The notes beneath the pieces are model-generated. The model ran no database searches and had not been told where the DNA came from. It saw only the letters and a program-made list of their open reading frames with translations. Made by a program: the position numbers and the translations under genes. Shown here in pieces: positions 49,201-57,950 of a stretch of 64,000 bases of DNA; positions within the stretch are counted from its first letter, which is position 1; the number at the start of each line of letters is the position of its first letter. This DNA comes from Streptomyces longwoodensis. GTDB taxonomy: Bacteria; Actinomycetota; Actinomycetes; Streptomycetales; Streptomycetaceae. Where the stretch lies: NCBI RefSeq assembly GCF_001514125.1, contig NZ_KQ948557.1, forward strand, positions 294,138-358,137. The letters run 5' to 3'.

Positions 49201-49459
49201 TCACGCGCCAGGTCGTGCCGTCGACGGCGAAGGTGAAGTCGATCGACATCTTCTCGCACGCGTCGGCGATCAGCTGTGATCCATGCGCGCCCCAGGACGT
49301 TCTGCCGTAGAGGGCGCAGAGGATGACCTCCAGCAGCGTCGATTTGCCCGCGCCGGTGTCGCCGAGGATGCCGACCAGGCTCTTGCCGGTGAAGTCCAGG
49401 GGGCCGCAGGTACCGGTGTAGCTGCGGACTCCGGAGAAGACGATGCTGAGCGGCCTCAT
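46265..49459 (-). CDS. SbcC-like (Rad50) exonuclease ATPase subunit
   Basis: 1064 residues, ATG 49459 overlapping the sbcD stop (ATGA). Walker A GDTGAGKST is at 33-41; a zinc-hook CPVC (ECPVCTHTL) lies near residue 462 in the middle of the coiled coil; the signature LSGGE is near 951 and Walker B SLFLDEGFATLD near 985. SbcC and SbcD form the Mre11-Rad50-type complex that opens DNA hairpins and ends. This looks like an accessory paralogue: it sits in a defence island next to a divergent nuclease-helicase operon, not in a housekeeping context. Confidence 0.85.
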   Translation of the reverse strand: MRPLSIVFSGVRSYTGTCGPLDFTGKSLVGILGDTGAGKSTLLEVILCALYGRTSWGAHGSQLIADACEKMSIDFTFAVDGTTWRVTRIFRKKNGSVPQVSLSSEGTTVNGATRVNERIEELLNLDFRSFKSAVVLPQGKFDTLLNSNDTDRTKLLRSLLGIDELQRVRQRAADQRTRLDELLLKAAEARGDLLPDPEGDAHRLGVRQAEIEKAAAGLAGHLETLRQLRHQADGLQQQSTDTARASAALTERTTTDVHAPLAALAADDRLLQEHLDALEAAQAEATQRCEQLQSTLEADRDTGLTVAALSAAAEVLRSAPGLLNGLGEQQQDLRQDLDRLETDEQSVKEEEERLAEQAAGLDGLRESADKAYAQADEAKSALERLTGTVQVLLEEGAAVAEHRTGQAAAQKRQEELTAAKTEAADAAEQQKSLLDQASQAVEDLQRGEAAHTAGTGLAPGDECPVCTHTLDTSYTPPALQDPKAMRQAKKAKTAATKAFNDSLTTLQEIQADIRKAEQDEQECREKAEAAHVRLAAQLSPAQQQALNVAALTGHDAPESFAAHLLVTVNTAVEGFLGQKPPSAAERLALLDTLLPDARLRIEDAQRLAEAADETARSAASEIQAGQSVIAQQRKALKNGRMKAQREQQRLTQARQQFLTQLSALPRPVQMSIPDADALPSLESITACASAVTAHLDRLGELERDHTQALRDLQKVTEQKQALAGEHRRRVAEPLRRQQTVLELRADAAVTAVRLLPGNVISLPDAPGAWDSPHDVATYATALDGACSALREALDALHRSTQGTIDALASKATSAFQALIPFVSQAPALPAAATDLLFDPEVMVPFHQYEGELRKEAVQAAAARDEALSQIPHVLKLQTAIAAGKQERSAWAGLYDQLSDSAFPSHLTKQRTRSLFILGSRLLMELSAGRFGFSEDFGIAALENNTARSPRTLSGGETFQASLALSMALVELHSRTSARLESLFLDEGFATLDAGALDSALSVLRTHVGSNRLLGVISHLHPVAESVNDVLWVEKDVSGSTARWLTPQEHHALVRSDYHNLADLT

Positions 49460-50739
49460 GCCGTCTCCGATCCGGTGCTATCGGGCGTCCAGGGGTGTGC
49501 GAGGGCTTCCTGCAAGCCGAGTTCGGCCGGGCAGGGCGGCGGTTCGTCGCCGCCGGGATGGTGCAGCAGGGAGCCGAAGGCTGCCAGGACCTCGTCGGCG
49601 ACCCGGCCCGGAGTTCCGTGCTCGGTGAGGTAGGCGCGGAAGGATTCCGTGAGTTCCGGCTCCTCTTGCGGCAGGTCGCTGACGTTCAGGGGGGTGATCC
49701 GGGTCTCGGCGCAGTCTTCGGTCAGGTAGACGACGTCGGCGTCGGGTACAGCGGTGGCGACCTTCTGGGAGAGCTGCGGGATCAGGTTCTGGCTGGTGAT
49801 GGTCACATCCAGGAAAGTGTTGCTGAACTCCTCTGCTCTGAAGGCGAGTTCTTCCAGGGTGCCGGTGAACTTCTTCAGAAGCCGCCCGGCCGTGAGCCGC
49901 TGGGGGGCGGTGCGGGTGGGGCGCTGCGGGTCGGCCTCGACCAGGAGGACGCTCTTGGCGTCGTCGCATTCACCGAAGTCGAACTGCAGGGGGCTGCCGG
50001 CGTAGTGGGCGGTGGCCTTGCTGGAGGTGAGGGCCTGCGGCTTGTGGATGTGGCCGAGCGCGCAATAGCTGACGCGCGGCAGATCGTCCGGTGCGGTGGC
50101 GTAGGCGTCGCTGACGTCAAGGTGGCGCTCGCTGCCGGACAGCAGCGCACCGCTGAGATAGAGGTGGGTGGCGAAGACGAGAACGTCGTGCTGCGGGGAG
50201 TACCCCTCATGCAGCTGTGTGATGAGTTCTTCCTGCAGGCCGCGCAGGCCCTGGGCGTAGGCGCCGTGCGTGGTGCCGAGTCCCGGGAACAGGTGCATGA
50301 ACCGGTTGGGATGGATGAAGGGCAGCGCCGCCAGCCGGATCCGTTGGCTCTGGTCGCGGGTGGGGAAGTCGAGTACCCGGCCGCCGCCGGAGCCGTCCGC
50401 CGCGGTGTGCACGAAGGTGACCGGGTGTGCGCCGGGCTCGGCGGTGTTCTGGAAAACGTGGTCGAGCACATCGAACCAGTGCGGTGAGTCGTGGTTGCCG
50501 CCGACGACCACGACAGGAGCGACCGACCGTAAGGCGCTCAGCGACGTCATGGCCCGCATGAGGTCACCGGGGGAGAGGCTGTAGCGGTCGAAGAGGTCCC
50601 CGCTGTGCACGATCAGATCGGGCAGGGTCCGGCGGGCGATCTCGACGATCTCGGCGAGGACGGCGTCGAACTCGCTGTCCCGGGAACGGCGTTGCAGCCT
50701 CTTTCCCAGATGCCAGTCGGAGGTGTGCAAAAGTTTCAT
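49456..50739 (-). CDS. SbcD-like (Mre11) nuclease subunit
   Basis: 427 residues, ATG 50739. Calcineurin-type phosphoesterase motifs are in order: DWH 8-10, GDLFDR 47-52, GNHDS 81-85, FATHLYLSG, and CALGHIHKPQ. The C-terminal capping domain (TRITPLNVSDLPQEEPELTE-type region) is present. It couples to SbcC by a 4-bp overlap. It is divergent from the gene at 50873 across 133 bp, and both units may be co-controlled. A hairpin-opening nuclease so near a hairpin-rich end is noteworthy (inference). Confidence 0.85.
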   Translation of the reverse strand: MKLLHTSDWHLGKRLQRRSRDSEFDAVLAEIVEIARRTLPDLIVHSGDLFDRYSLSPGDLMRAMTSLSALRSVAPVVVVGGNHDSPHWFDVLDHVFQNTAEPGAHPVTFVHTAADGSGGGRVLDFPTRDQSQRIRLAALPFIHPNRFMHLFPGLGTTHGAYAQGLRGLQEELITQLHEGYSPQHDVLVFATHLYLSGALLSGSERHLDVSDAYATAPDDLPRVSYCALGHIHKPQALTSSKATAHYAGSPLQFDFGECDDAKSVLLVEADPQRPTRTAPQRLTAGRLLKKFTGTLEELAFRAEEFSNTFLDVTITSQNLIPQLSQKVATAVPDADVVYLTEDCAETRITPLNVSDLPQEEPELTESFRAYLTEHGTPGRVADEVLAAFGSLLHHPGGDEPPPCPAELGLQEALAHPWTPDSTGSETA

Positions 50740-50838
50740 GAGGGTGAAATGTCTCCAGGCAGAGAGGTGCCAACACCCGCTGTCACGAGGGCGGTTGGCA
50801 GAGTGACAGGCACTCTACATGGAAATCTCGGGTAAACC

Positions 50839-50865
50839 TTGGGAAACTTAGGAATCTGCTAGGGT
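50839..50865 (+). promoter_or_regulatory. Promoter of the nuclease-helicase operon
   Basis: -10 TAGGGT (50860-50865) lies 7 nt before ATG 50873, fitting a leaderless transcript; TTGGGA (50839-50844) is a possible -35 with a short 15-bp spacer. Related tracts GGTAAACCTTGGG and GGGAAACTTAGG just upstream may be operator half-sites. Confidence 0.5.
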
Positions 50866-50872
50866 GCCCCGT

Positions 50873-51715
50873 ATGCAGGAGCCACTGGACGCACTCGAGA
50901 AACACATGCAGCAGCTGCAGCAAGCCATGCGGCAAGCCCAAATGCAGCGCGACCAGGCCCTGTTGAGCCATCTGCGTGCTGAACTGCGCCGGGCCCAGCG
51001 CTCCTACGACGCCCTCTTCGACGCCGACGGCCAAGCACCCGGCACCGAAGAACCCGCCGCCACGCACCCCGGGCCGCGTGCCGCCAAGATGCCGGCACGC
51101 GAGCAGGTCCACCAGGTCCTCACCCTGCTCACCGTGCCCGCCGCCCCCAAGCTGATCAGCCAGGTCCACGAAGCCCTCTTCGCCGGATCACTGCCCACCT
51201 CCCGCCTGGCCACCCTGCGCCGCGACGAGGAACGCTCCTACCGCTCCTCACCCGGGGCACGCCCCTACTACCTGTGCCCCGCCCTGACCTCAGACCACCT
51301 CTCGCCCGCGCGGGCCCTGCTCACCATCAGCGTCTGGCCGCTGGAAGAGCGCATCGTGGGACCACTCAGCGCACGCGTCCACTACCTGACCAGCGCGCTC
51401 AAATTCACCGAGGCCGTCCAGCGCCTCACCCCTGACCCGGAGACAATGCCCCTCGGGGCACGCCAGCTCGTCCACCACTACGCCCTCAACATCCCCGGAG
51501 CCCTGCCGGCGGACCACCACCCCCAGAACCCCGCCACGGCCCCCGATCTGGCCCTGCTGCGTGAAGCGGCCCAACAGGAACTGGCCGTCCACACCGACGA
51601 CGACACCCATGACCGGCGGGACGCCGCGCAGCGCGCCCGCCAGCAACTCGACGAAGCAGGCCGACTGTTCGGCGCCCCCTTCCAGACAGCCCGGCACCTG
51701 CGCTCCGTGACCTGA
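50873..51715 (+). CDS. First gene of nuclease-helicase operon; probable DNA-binding protein
   Basis: 280 residues from ATG 50873 (MQEPLDALEKHMQQLQQAMR). A glutamine-rich amphipathic N-terminal coiled coil runs to about residue 45. A middle region (REQVHQVLTLLTVPAAPKLI ... SRLATLRRDEERSY) reads like a winged helix-turn-helix, and the remainder is helical. No catalytic motif is present. As the leader gene of an operon with a leaderless promoter it may be the regulator or a target-recognition subunit. Not recognised as a named family. Confidence 0.55.
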   Translation: MQEPLDALEKHMQQLQQAMRQAQMQRDQALLSHLRAELRRAQRSYDALFDADGQAPGTEEPAATHPGPRAAKMPAREQVHQVLTLLTVPAAPKLISQVHEALFAGSLPTSRLATLRRDEERSYRSSPGARPYYLCPALTSDHLSPARALLTISVWPLEERIVGPLSARVHYLTSALKFTEAVQRLTPDPETMPLGARQLVHHYALNIPGALPADHHPQNPATAPDLALLREAAQQELAVHTDDDTHDRRDAAQRARQQLDEAGRLFGAPFQTARHLRSVT

Positions 51716-51753
51716 CCCCCGCCACCTCTTCGCCGTCCTCGCAAGGAACCCTC

Positions 51754-52902
51754 GTGAGCTCGTTAAGCAGCAGGCTCGGCACGCTCCGCGGCCCGGTAGA
51801 GCCCAAACCGCACAACGCACGCAGCCTCGCGGCCCTCACCGCAAACCCCGGATGCCGACGACGCGCAATCCTGGACGCCGCCGGCGTCGACAAGGAAGCC
51901 CTGGCCGTCCACCTCGGCCACCCGCTGCCGCCCACCCAGTCCCCCCGCGCCCTGAGCCGCGGCGCCCAGTTCGAAGCCCAGGTCAAAGACCAAGGCGGCG
52001 CCGAACTGCTGAGCCTGCTACGGGACAAGCTCCACCTGCCGCTGCCCGAAGCGGCCCACACCGATCTGTCCGTCCTGGGGACGAGCGACAGAGCCATGAA
52101 CGTCCGCCACGCACGCACCCGCAGCCTCATCCTCGAGGCAGCACACGGCAAAGGCGCAAGCCGGACGATGCTCGACCATCCCGTCCTGGAACTGACCGTC
52201 GCCGGCCGACCGGTCTTCCTGGAACCTGACCTCGTCGCCTTCCAGTCAGAGGGCATCTTCCACGTCGTAGAGATCAAGTCCTTCGCCGTGGTCGACGGCC
52301 AGGCGCCCGGCGACAAGGCTGCCGGCGCCGTCCTGCAGGGCGCCGCCTACATCATCGCACTGCAAGACCTCCTGACCCGGGCGGGATTCAGCCCCGAACG
52401 CGTGTCCACCACCCTGCTGCTCATCACCCCCCGCGACTTCTCCCGCCGCCCCATGGCCTCCACCATCGACGCACGCCACCAGATCAAGTCCCTGCGCCGC
52501 CAACTGGACCGCCTGGAACGCATCGAAGACCTCCTCGGCCAGCTCCCCGCCGGCATCACCTTCGACCTCGCCTACGACGGGCCCGACGCCCGCACCCGCA
52601 CCGCCACCCGCGACCGAGACGACCTGACCAAAGCGCTCAACACCACCGAGGCCCGCTACCGGGCCAACTGCCGACACCACTGCCAGCTGGCCCACTTCTG
52701 CCGCGCACAGGCCCACGAAGGCCAACTCATCGACGTCCTGGGCAGCTCCGCCAGTGAAGACCTGGGCGGCATCGACACGATTGCCGCCGCCCTGGGTCTG
52801 GCCGACGGCAGCCGTGCCCCAGCCCCGGACCAGGAAGACCTCGCCACCGCACTGCGTCACGCCGAAAGCATCCGCAACGAGCTGTTCGGAGGCGCCGCAT
52901 GA
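51754..52902 (+). CDS. Cas4/RecB-like PD-(D/E)XK nuclease with probable Fe-S cluster
   Basis: 382 residues, GTG 51754. All elements of a RecB-type nuclease with iron-sulfur staple are visible: C34 (NPGCRRR), the RG-x-x-FE motif (RGAQFE), D159 (FLEPDLVAF), E173 and K175 (VVEIKSF), Q195-x3-Y199 (LQGAAY), and C306, C310 and C316 (ANCRHHCQLAHFC). Cas4, AddB and Dna2 nucleases share this layout and digest single-stranded DNA ends. No cas genes or CRISPR array are nearby. The stop overlaps the next ATG. Its partner is likely one of the two downstream helicases. Confidence 0.8.
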   Translation: MSSLSSRLGTLRGPVEPKPHNARSLAALTANPGCRRRAILDAAGVDKEALAVHLGHPLPPTQSPRALSRGAQFEAQVKDQGGAELLSLLRDKLHLPLPEAAHTDLSVLGTSDRAMNVRHARTRSLILEAAHGKGASRTMLDHPVLELTVAGRPVFLEPDLVAFQSEGIFHVVEIKSFAVVDGQAPGDKAAGAVLQGAAYIIALQDLLTRAGFSPERVSTTLLLITPRDFSRRPMASTIDARHQIKSLRRQLDRLERIEDLLGQLPAGITFDLAYDGPDARTRTATRDRDDLTKALNTTEARYRANCRHHCQLAHFCRAQAHEGQLIDVLGSSASEDLGGIDTIAAALGLADGSRAPAPDQEDLATALRHAESIRNELFGGAA

Positions 52903-54365
52903 GCCTGCTGACCACACTCCAGCAGCTGCGGGCCAGCGAAAGGCACCATGCCCAGCCGCTCAGCCGCCTGCGCTACCTCCACGTCGCCGACCAGCCGATG
53001 CTCATCCTGCCGCTGAACCGTCCAGGAGAGACCGCCCGGCCCCTGGCCGTCATGGCAGGCTGCGACCCCGGTCACCCGCGCCTTTTCCTGGCGCCCCCCG
53101 GCGACGACGACCGCTTCCTCACCGACCTCGCCGAACACCTCCACACCTACATCCACAGCTTTCACTACGCCACGCGGATCCGCCCCGCCAAGGGGGAGCA
53201 GCCCGAACGCCGCGAATACCTCGATGCCCCGCAACTCGTGGTCACGGGCACCGCCTCGGCGTACTACCTCAAGATGCTCGGACGCGCCCTGCGCTACCGG
53301 CCCGTCCCCGAAGGCACTGATCCCGCCACCAGCGTGTCCCACCTCGGCTGCTGGCTCACCTTCTTCGCCGAACGCGCCGAGTACGCCACCTCGTCCCTCC
53401 TGCTCAACCTCACCGGCCTGCTGAGCACACACTGGGCGACCGGCCAAAGCATCCTCGACAACGCGCACCTCGCCCCCCTCATGGCCTGGATCTTCCCGCC
53501 CCCCGGCCTCACCGGACATCAGGCGGCACTGGCCGCCGAAAACCCCCTGCAGCACCCTCCCGACGGCCCCACCGTCGACCCATCCTTCGAATCAGCCCGG
53601 CTCTCCAGCCTGTTCGCCGCCCTCAAATCTTCCCGGGGCGTCCGCCGACAGCACCACGTCGCCCGGCTGCAGGAGGCCGCAGAGGACTACCTGCAACCCA
53701 CCTGGGACCTGGCCTGGAAGGCAATCGCCACACTGCGCGGCCTGCCGCCCGTCCGCAGCACTGCGGCCCGCTGGGACACCGACATCCGCCGGTTCACCGC
53801 CTACAGCGACCACCTTGCCGCCGGCGGCCCTCCCCAGCCCAAGCACGACGACGTCGTCTCCGCCGCTATACGCCTGGCCGAGCTGGAACACGCCGCGGCC
53901 TCCCTCGCCGCCTCCCGCGCGCTGGAAGACGACTTCGTCATGGCCGAACGCCGTACCACTGGCGAGGCGTTCCGAGGAACGGTCACCCACACCGAACCCG
54001 ACCGCACCATCCCACCCCAGGGCCCCAGACAGCGGCCGAAACGACGGCCCCTGATCACCGTCCGCACCAACGATCCGGTCCGCCTGGAACCCAACCGCCT
54101 CCTGGCAGGACCGCACGACCCGGCCGTCCACATGGCCGTGCTCGACCTCACCTACACCACCGATGACACCGAGATCGTCCTCGAGGTGCGAACCCGCACC
54201 AGCAACCCGAGTTCGGTCCCCGCCGTCGGCACCACGCTGCTGCTGACCACCGCACCCGACCACTTCCGCCGGCCCCAGTTCCCCAGCCGCGACCAGATCC
54301 CCTGGACCCACACAGACACTGGCCTCACGGCACCGGGCCACGAGCCGGGAGAAGACCAGGCATGA
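52899..54365 (+). CDS. Unknown protein of the nuclease-helicase operon
   Basis: 488 residues, ATG 52899 coupled to the nuclease gene (ATGA) and to the helicase gene (ATGA at 54362). An alpha/beta N-terminal part includes RYLHVADQPMLILPLNRPGE and PQLVVTGTASAYYLKMLGRA. A helical middle part (SLFAALKSSRGVRRQHHVAR) follows, then a C-terminal beta-rich part with NRLLAGPHDPAVHMAVLDLT. I do not recognise a family or active site. Its fixed position between nuclease and helicase suggests a structural or specificity subunit. Confidence 0.6.
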   Translation: MSLLTTLQQLRASERHHAQPLSRLRYLHVADQPMLILPLNRPGETARPLAVMAGCDPGHPRLFLAPPGDDDRFLTDLAEHLHTYIHSFHYATRIRPAKGEQPERREYLDAPQLVVTGTASAYYLKMLGRALRYRPVPEGTDPATSVSHLGCWLTFFAERAEYATSSLLLNLTGLLSTHWATGQSILDNAHLAPLMAWIFPPPGLTGHQAALAAENPLQHPPDGPTVDPSFESARLSSLFAALKSSRGVRRQHHVARLQEAAEDYLQPTWDLAWKAIATLRGLPPVRSTAARWDTDIRRFTAYSDHLAAGGPPQPKHDDVVSAAIRLAELEHAAASLAASRALEDDFVMAERRTTGEAFRGTVTHTEPDRTIPPQGPRQRPKRRPLITVRTNDPVRLEPNRLLAGPHDPAVHMAVLDLTYTTDDTEIVLEVRTRTSNPSSVPAVGTTLLLTTAPDHFRRPQFPSRDQIPWTHTDTGLTAPGHEPGEDQA

Positions 54366-55684
54366 ACGAACCATCCGCCGCCGAACTCTCCCGCCGCGCC
54401 GTCGCACACATCCTCACGACGCTGACCACTACGTCCCACCGAGGTGTGGTCGTGGACTCCCCGCCCGGCGCCGGCAAGACCACACTGGTCGTCCACGCCG
54501 CACAGCACCTGACCCGCCCACAGCACCCCTGCATGATCGTCGCCCAGACCAACGCCCAGGTCGACGACCTCGTCAGCCGCCTCACCCAGGACGCACCCCA
54601 TCTCACGGTGGCCCGCCTGAGCGGCCAGTCCTACCGGGCGCCCGACCGGCTGCAGGCGGGGCCGAACCTGATCATCACCACCGACGCCCGACAGGCGGCG
54701 GCGGCCGACGTTGCGGTGGCGACCGCGAGCAAGTGGGCCAACGTCCAAGACTGGCACCGCAGATGGGCCATCGTGGACGAGGCCTACCAGATGAGGTCGG
54801 ACAACCTCCTGCAGATCGCTCATCTCGCCGACCAGGCTCTGTTCGTCGGCGACCCCGGCCAACTCGACCCCTTCTCCACCATCCCCACCCAACCGTGGAA
54901 GGGCCTCGCCCACGACCCCATGGCCAGCGCCGTGTCGATACTGCTGAAGATGAACCCTCAGCTGCCCGTCCTCAGCCTGCCCGTCTCCTGGCGTCTGCCC
55001 GCCTCCGCCGCCCCCCTCATCTCCGCTGCCTTCTACACCACCCCCTTCCGCGCCGGAACCACCGACACCGAACGCCGGCTCACCTTCGCCCACCCGGGCC
55101 TGCACGGCGGCGCCGTCGAGCAGACCGTGGATCTCGCCGCCCGCACCGGATGGGCCCTGCACGAACTACCCGCCCGACACACCCGCCGCATCGACCCTGA
55201 GGCAGCCCACGCCGCGATCAGCATCGCGCAGCGCCTGCTGATCCGCGAAGCCACCGCCTACTGCGAAGACCACCCCACTGGACAGCCTCTTGAACCGGGC
55301 CACATCGCCATCGGCACCGCCCACCGCGACCAAGCCGGATACCTCCAGCACCTGCTGCGCACCGACCCCCGCCTGAAGGGGATCGACGTCGACACCGCCA
55401 ACCGCCTCCAGGGACGCGAATACGCCGTCACCATCGTGCTCCACCCACTGTCCGGACGCCGCGACACCTCCGGCTTCCACCTCGAAGCCGGCCGCCTGTG
55501 CGTGCTGACCTCACGCCACCGGCACGCCTGCATCGTCGTCGCCCGCGCCGGCATCGACCGCCTGTTGGACGACCACCCCTTCAACGAACCCGTCCACCTC
55601 AACGCCGACGCCAAATTCCCCGACGGCTGGGAAGCCCACCAGCACGTCCTCCACCACCTCACCGGCCACCGCATCCGCGCCTGA
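54362..55684 (+). CDS. SF1 (Upf1/Dna2-like) helicase
   Basis: 440 residues. Helicase motifs in order: I PPGAGKTT (34-41), II DEAYQ (139-143; DEAxQ as in Upf1-like SF1B), III GDPGQL (163-168), IV-like LPVSWRLP, V ANRLQGREYAVTIVLHP, and VI LCVLTSRHRHACIVV. The protein is compact with few accessory insertions. In many organisms Dna2-type helicase and RecB/Cas4-type nuclease are one polypeptide; here the nuclease is encoded two genes upstream, suggesting a split Dna2-like end-processing machine (inference). Confidence 0.8.
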   Translation: MNEPSAAELSRRAVAHILTTLTTTSHRGVVVDSPPGAGKTTLVVHAAQHLTRPQHPCMIVAQTNAQVDDLVSRLTQDAPHLTVARLSGQSYRAPDRLQAGPNLIITTDARQAAAADVAVATASKWANVQDWHRRWAIVDEAYQMRSDNLLQIAHLADQALFVGDPGQLDPFSTIPTQPWKGLAHDPMASAVSILLKMNPQLPVLSLPVSWRLPASAAPLISAAFYTTPFRAGTTDTERRLTFAHPGLHGGAVEQTVDLAARTGWALHELPARHTRRIDPEAAHAAISIAQRLLIREATAYCEDHPTGQPLEPGHIAIGTAHRDQAGYLQHLLRTDPRLKGIDVDTANRLQGREYAVTIVLHPLSGRRDTSGFHLEAGRLCVLTSRHRHACIVVARAGIDRLLDDHPFNEPVHLNADAKFPDGWEAHQHVLHHLTGHRIRA

Positions 55685-55700
55685 CCGACGGCGGGAGTCC

Positions 55701-57950
55701 ATGCCCACCCCACCCCTTGTCCTGCGACCCCATCAAAAGGAAGCCGTCGGCGCAGCCGTCCGCGCCCTCACCCAGCACCCCCGCACGAGTGTGATCGCTG
55801 CCTGCGGCACCGGCAAAACCTTGATCGCCGCCCGCACCACCGCCCGCATCACCCCGCACGGACGGGTCTTGGTGCTGCTGCCGACACTGGACCTGCTGTC
55901 CCAGACGATCCGCTCCTGGCGCCTGGCCGGCCGCAAAGGCCCCGCCATCGCCGTGTGCTCCCAACGCCAGGCCCTCGACCACGAACCTTTCGGCACGGAC
56001 ATCCCCCTCACCACCGACCCCGGCGCACTGACCGCCCTGATCACGCAGTCCGGCTCCGGCCCCGTCACCGCCTACGCCACCTACGCCTCCCTGCCCGCCG
56101 TCATCGCCGCCCACCGCGACCACCGCCTGCCCCCCTGGGACCTGATCGTCGTCGACGAGGCCCACCGCACCGCCGGCCGCCTCGGGAAATCCTGGGCCGC
56201 CATCCACCACGACGACCGGGTCCCCGCCGCCCGCCGCCTCTACCTGACCGCCACCCCCCGCATCTGGGACCCCGACGACGCCCCAAACAGCGACGGGACG
56301 GAGACGGTGGCCTCCATGGACGACGAGACCCTCTTCGGCCCCGTCGCCTACCACCTCAACCTCTCCGACGCCATCGACCTCGGACTGCTCGCCGACTACC
56401 AGATCCTCGTCCCCGTCGTCACCAACGCCGACCTGCGCGACTGGCTGGCCACCGGAGCCGGCGCGGGCGTCGACGGACTCCACCTGGCCGGCCGCCAGGT
56501 CGCCGCCCTGCGCGCCATCCACGACCACAAACTGCGCCGCATCCTCACCTTCCACCACCGTGTCGCCGACGCCCGCGCCTTCGCCACCACCCTCACGGAG
56601 ACGGCCGCCGCCCTCCCCGACCCCCTGCGCCCCCAGGGCCTGTGGGCGGACTGGGTCAGCGGCAGCCACACCCCGCAGACCCGCCGCCGCCTCCTGCTCG
56701 AATTCACCTCCCACACCAGCCCCGACACCCCGGCCGTCCTGTCCAACGCCCGCGTGCTGGGGGAGGGCATCGACGTGCCCGACATCGACGCCGTGGTCTT
56801 CGTCGACCCCAAGAACAGCCCCGTCGACACCGTCCAGGCCGTCGGCCGCGCCCTGCGCCAGCAGCCCGGCGCCGGCAAGAAGGCCACCCTCGTCGTCCCC
56901 GTCTACCTCACCCCCGACGAAGACCCCGACGACCTCCTCGGCGCCGATGCCTACACCCCTCTGTGGCGCACCATCCAGGCCCTGCGCGCCCACGACGACC
57001 GCCTCGACGCCCGCCTATCCGACCCCCGCACCCACCGCCCCACCATGCCCCCCGAAGACCCCGAAGCCTGGCTGCAGTTCGACCGCCCCACCCAGGCCGA
57101 CGAGATCGCCCTCGCACTCTCCCTGCGCGTCCTGGCCCCCAAAAGCGCCGAATGGCGCCGCGGCCTCGCCTCAGCCCGCCGCTTCCACCACACCCACCAC
57201 CACCTCGACGTCCCCCAGACCTACGAAGACCCCACCGGATACCCCCTGGGACGCTGGCTGACCTGGCAACGCCACCTGCACACCAAGGGCACACTCGGCG
57301 CCGCACGCGTCCACGCCCTCGAACGCCTCGGCATCATCTGGGACCCCCGCCAGCAGGCCTTCGACCGCGCCCTGGCCCACGCCGCCGCCTACGCCGCCCG
57401 CCACGGCCATCTCGCCGCCCCCGTCGATGAGATCCACGACGGATTCCCACTCGGCCGCTGGCTGGCCACTCAGCGCACCCGCGCCGCGACCCTCACCGAC
57501 CAGCGCGCCGCCGCTCTCACCGCCCTGGACCGGTGGTGGAATCCGCCCTGGCCGATCACCTGGCAACGCGCCTACTACGTCGCCCGCCAGCAGAGCGAGG
57601 ACGCCGCCACGGACTCACCGACCGGGAAGTGGCTCGAGACACAACGCGTGCGGGCCGGGGACCTTCACCCCGAGCAGCGTCTACTCCTCGGGGCAATCGG
57701 GCTCGATCTGCCGGAAGCTTTCCGCCCCGCTAGCAGCCTGTTGCCGGCACGGGAACGAGCCTTCCAGCGAGCTCTGGCTGCCGCACGGGCTTTCCACGCC
57801 AGGGAAGGCCATCTCAAGGTGCCCCAGCGCCACATTGAGGAGATCGACGGCGAGCGAGTGCGGCTAGGCCAGTGGCTGAGCAACGTCAGTCGGCGCCGCT
57901 CCGGCCTTAGTCCACAGCGCCAGGCTGCCCTGGCAGACCTGGGTCTGTGA
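55701..57950 (+). CDS. SF2 DEAH helicase with helicase-associated (HA) repeats
   Basis: 749 residues. Motif I CGTGKT (35-40), DEAH (152-155), TATPR (~185), and motifs V/VI (VLGEGIDVPDIDAVVFVDP, VQAVGRALR). The C-terminal third has at least three HA-type repeats with the pattern (W/F)xxxLxxAxxF...GHLxVP...LGxWLxxQR (e.g. GYPLGRWLTWQRH, GFPLGRWLATQRT). HA-domain helicases are common near Streptomyces chromosome ends, where the telomere-linked helicase TtrA also resides; I cannot tell whether this is an orthologue. It lies 16 bp after the SF1 helicase gene, about 5.6 kb from the hairpin array. Confidence 0.8.
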   Translation: MPTPPLVLRPHQKEAVGAAVRALTQHPRTSVIAACGTGKTLIAARTTARITPHGRVLVLLPTLDLLSQTIRSWRLAGRKGPAIAVCSQRQALDHEPFGTDIPLTTDPGALTALITQSGSGPVTAYATYASLPAVIAAHRDHRLPPWDLIVVDEAHRTAGRLGKSWAAIHHDDRVPAARRLYLTATPRIWDPDDAPNSDGTETVASMDDETLFGPVAYHLNLSDAIDLGLLADYQILVPVVTNADLRDWLATGAGAGVDGLHLAGRQVAALRAIHDHKLRRILTFHHRVADARAFATTLTETAAALPDPLRPQGLWADWVSGSHTPQTRRRLLLEFTSHTSPDTPAVLSNARVLGEGIDVPDIDAVVFVDPKNSPVDTVQAVGRALRQQPGAGKKATLVVPVYLTPDEDPDDLLGADAYTPLWRTIQALRAHDDRLDARLSDPRTHRPTMPPEDPEAWLQFDRPTQADEIALALSLRVLAPKSAEWRRGLASARRFHHTHHHLDVPQTYEDPTGYPLGRWLTWQRHLHTKGTLGAARVHALERLGIIWDPRQQAFDRALAHAAAYAARHGHLAAPVDEIHDGFPLGRWLATQRTRAATLTDQRAAALTALDRWWNPPWPITWQRAYYVARQQSEDAATDSPTGKWLETQRVRAGDLHPEQRLLLGAIGLDLPEAFRPASSLLPARERAFQRALAAARAFHAREGHLKVPQRHIEEIDGERVRLGQWLSNVSRRRSGLSPQRQAALADLGL

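Noticed and set aside
46338..49279. Long plus-strand open frames opposite sbcC
   Set aside because: Shadow frames of the sbcC coding strand; no start sites or domains.
51754..52902. True CRISPR Cas4
   Set aside because: The motifs fit Cas4/RecB nucleases, but no cas1/cas2 or array exists in the window and the partners are helicases.
55955..57430. Plus-strand Arg/Pro-rich frame overlapping the SF2 helicase
   Set aside because: Low-complexity shadow of the helicase gene.
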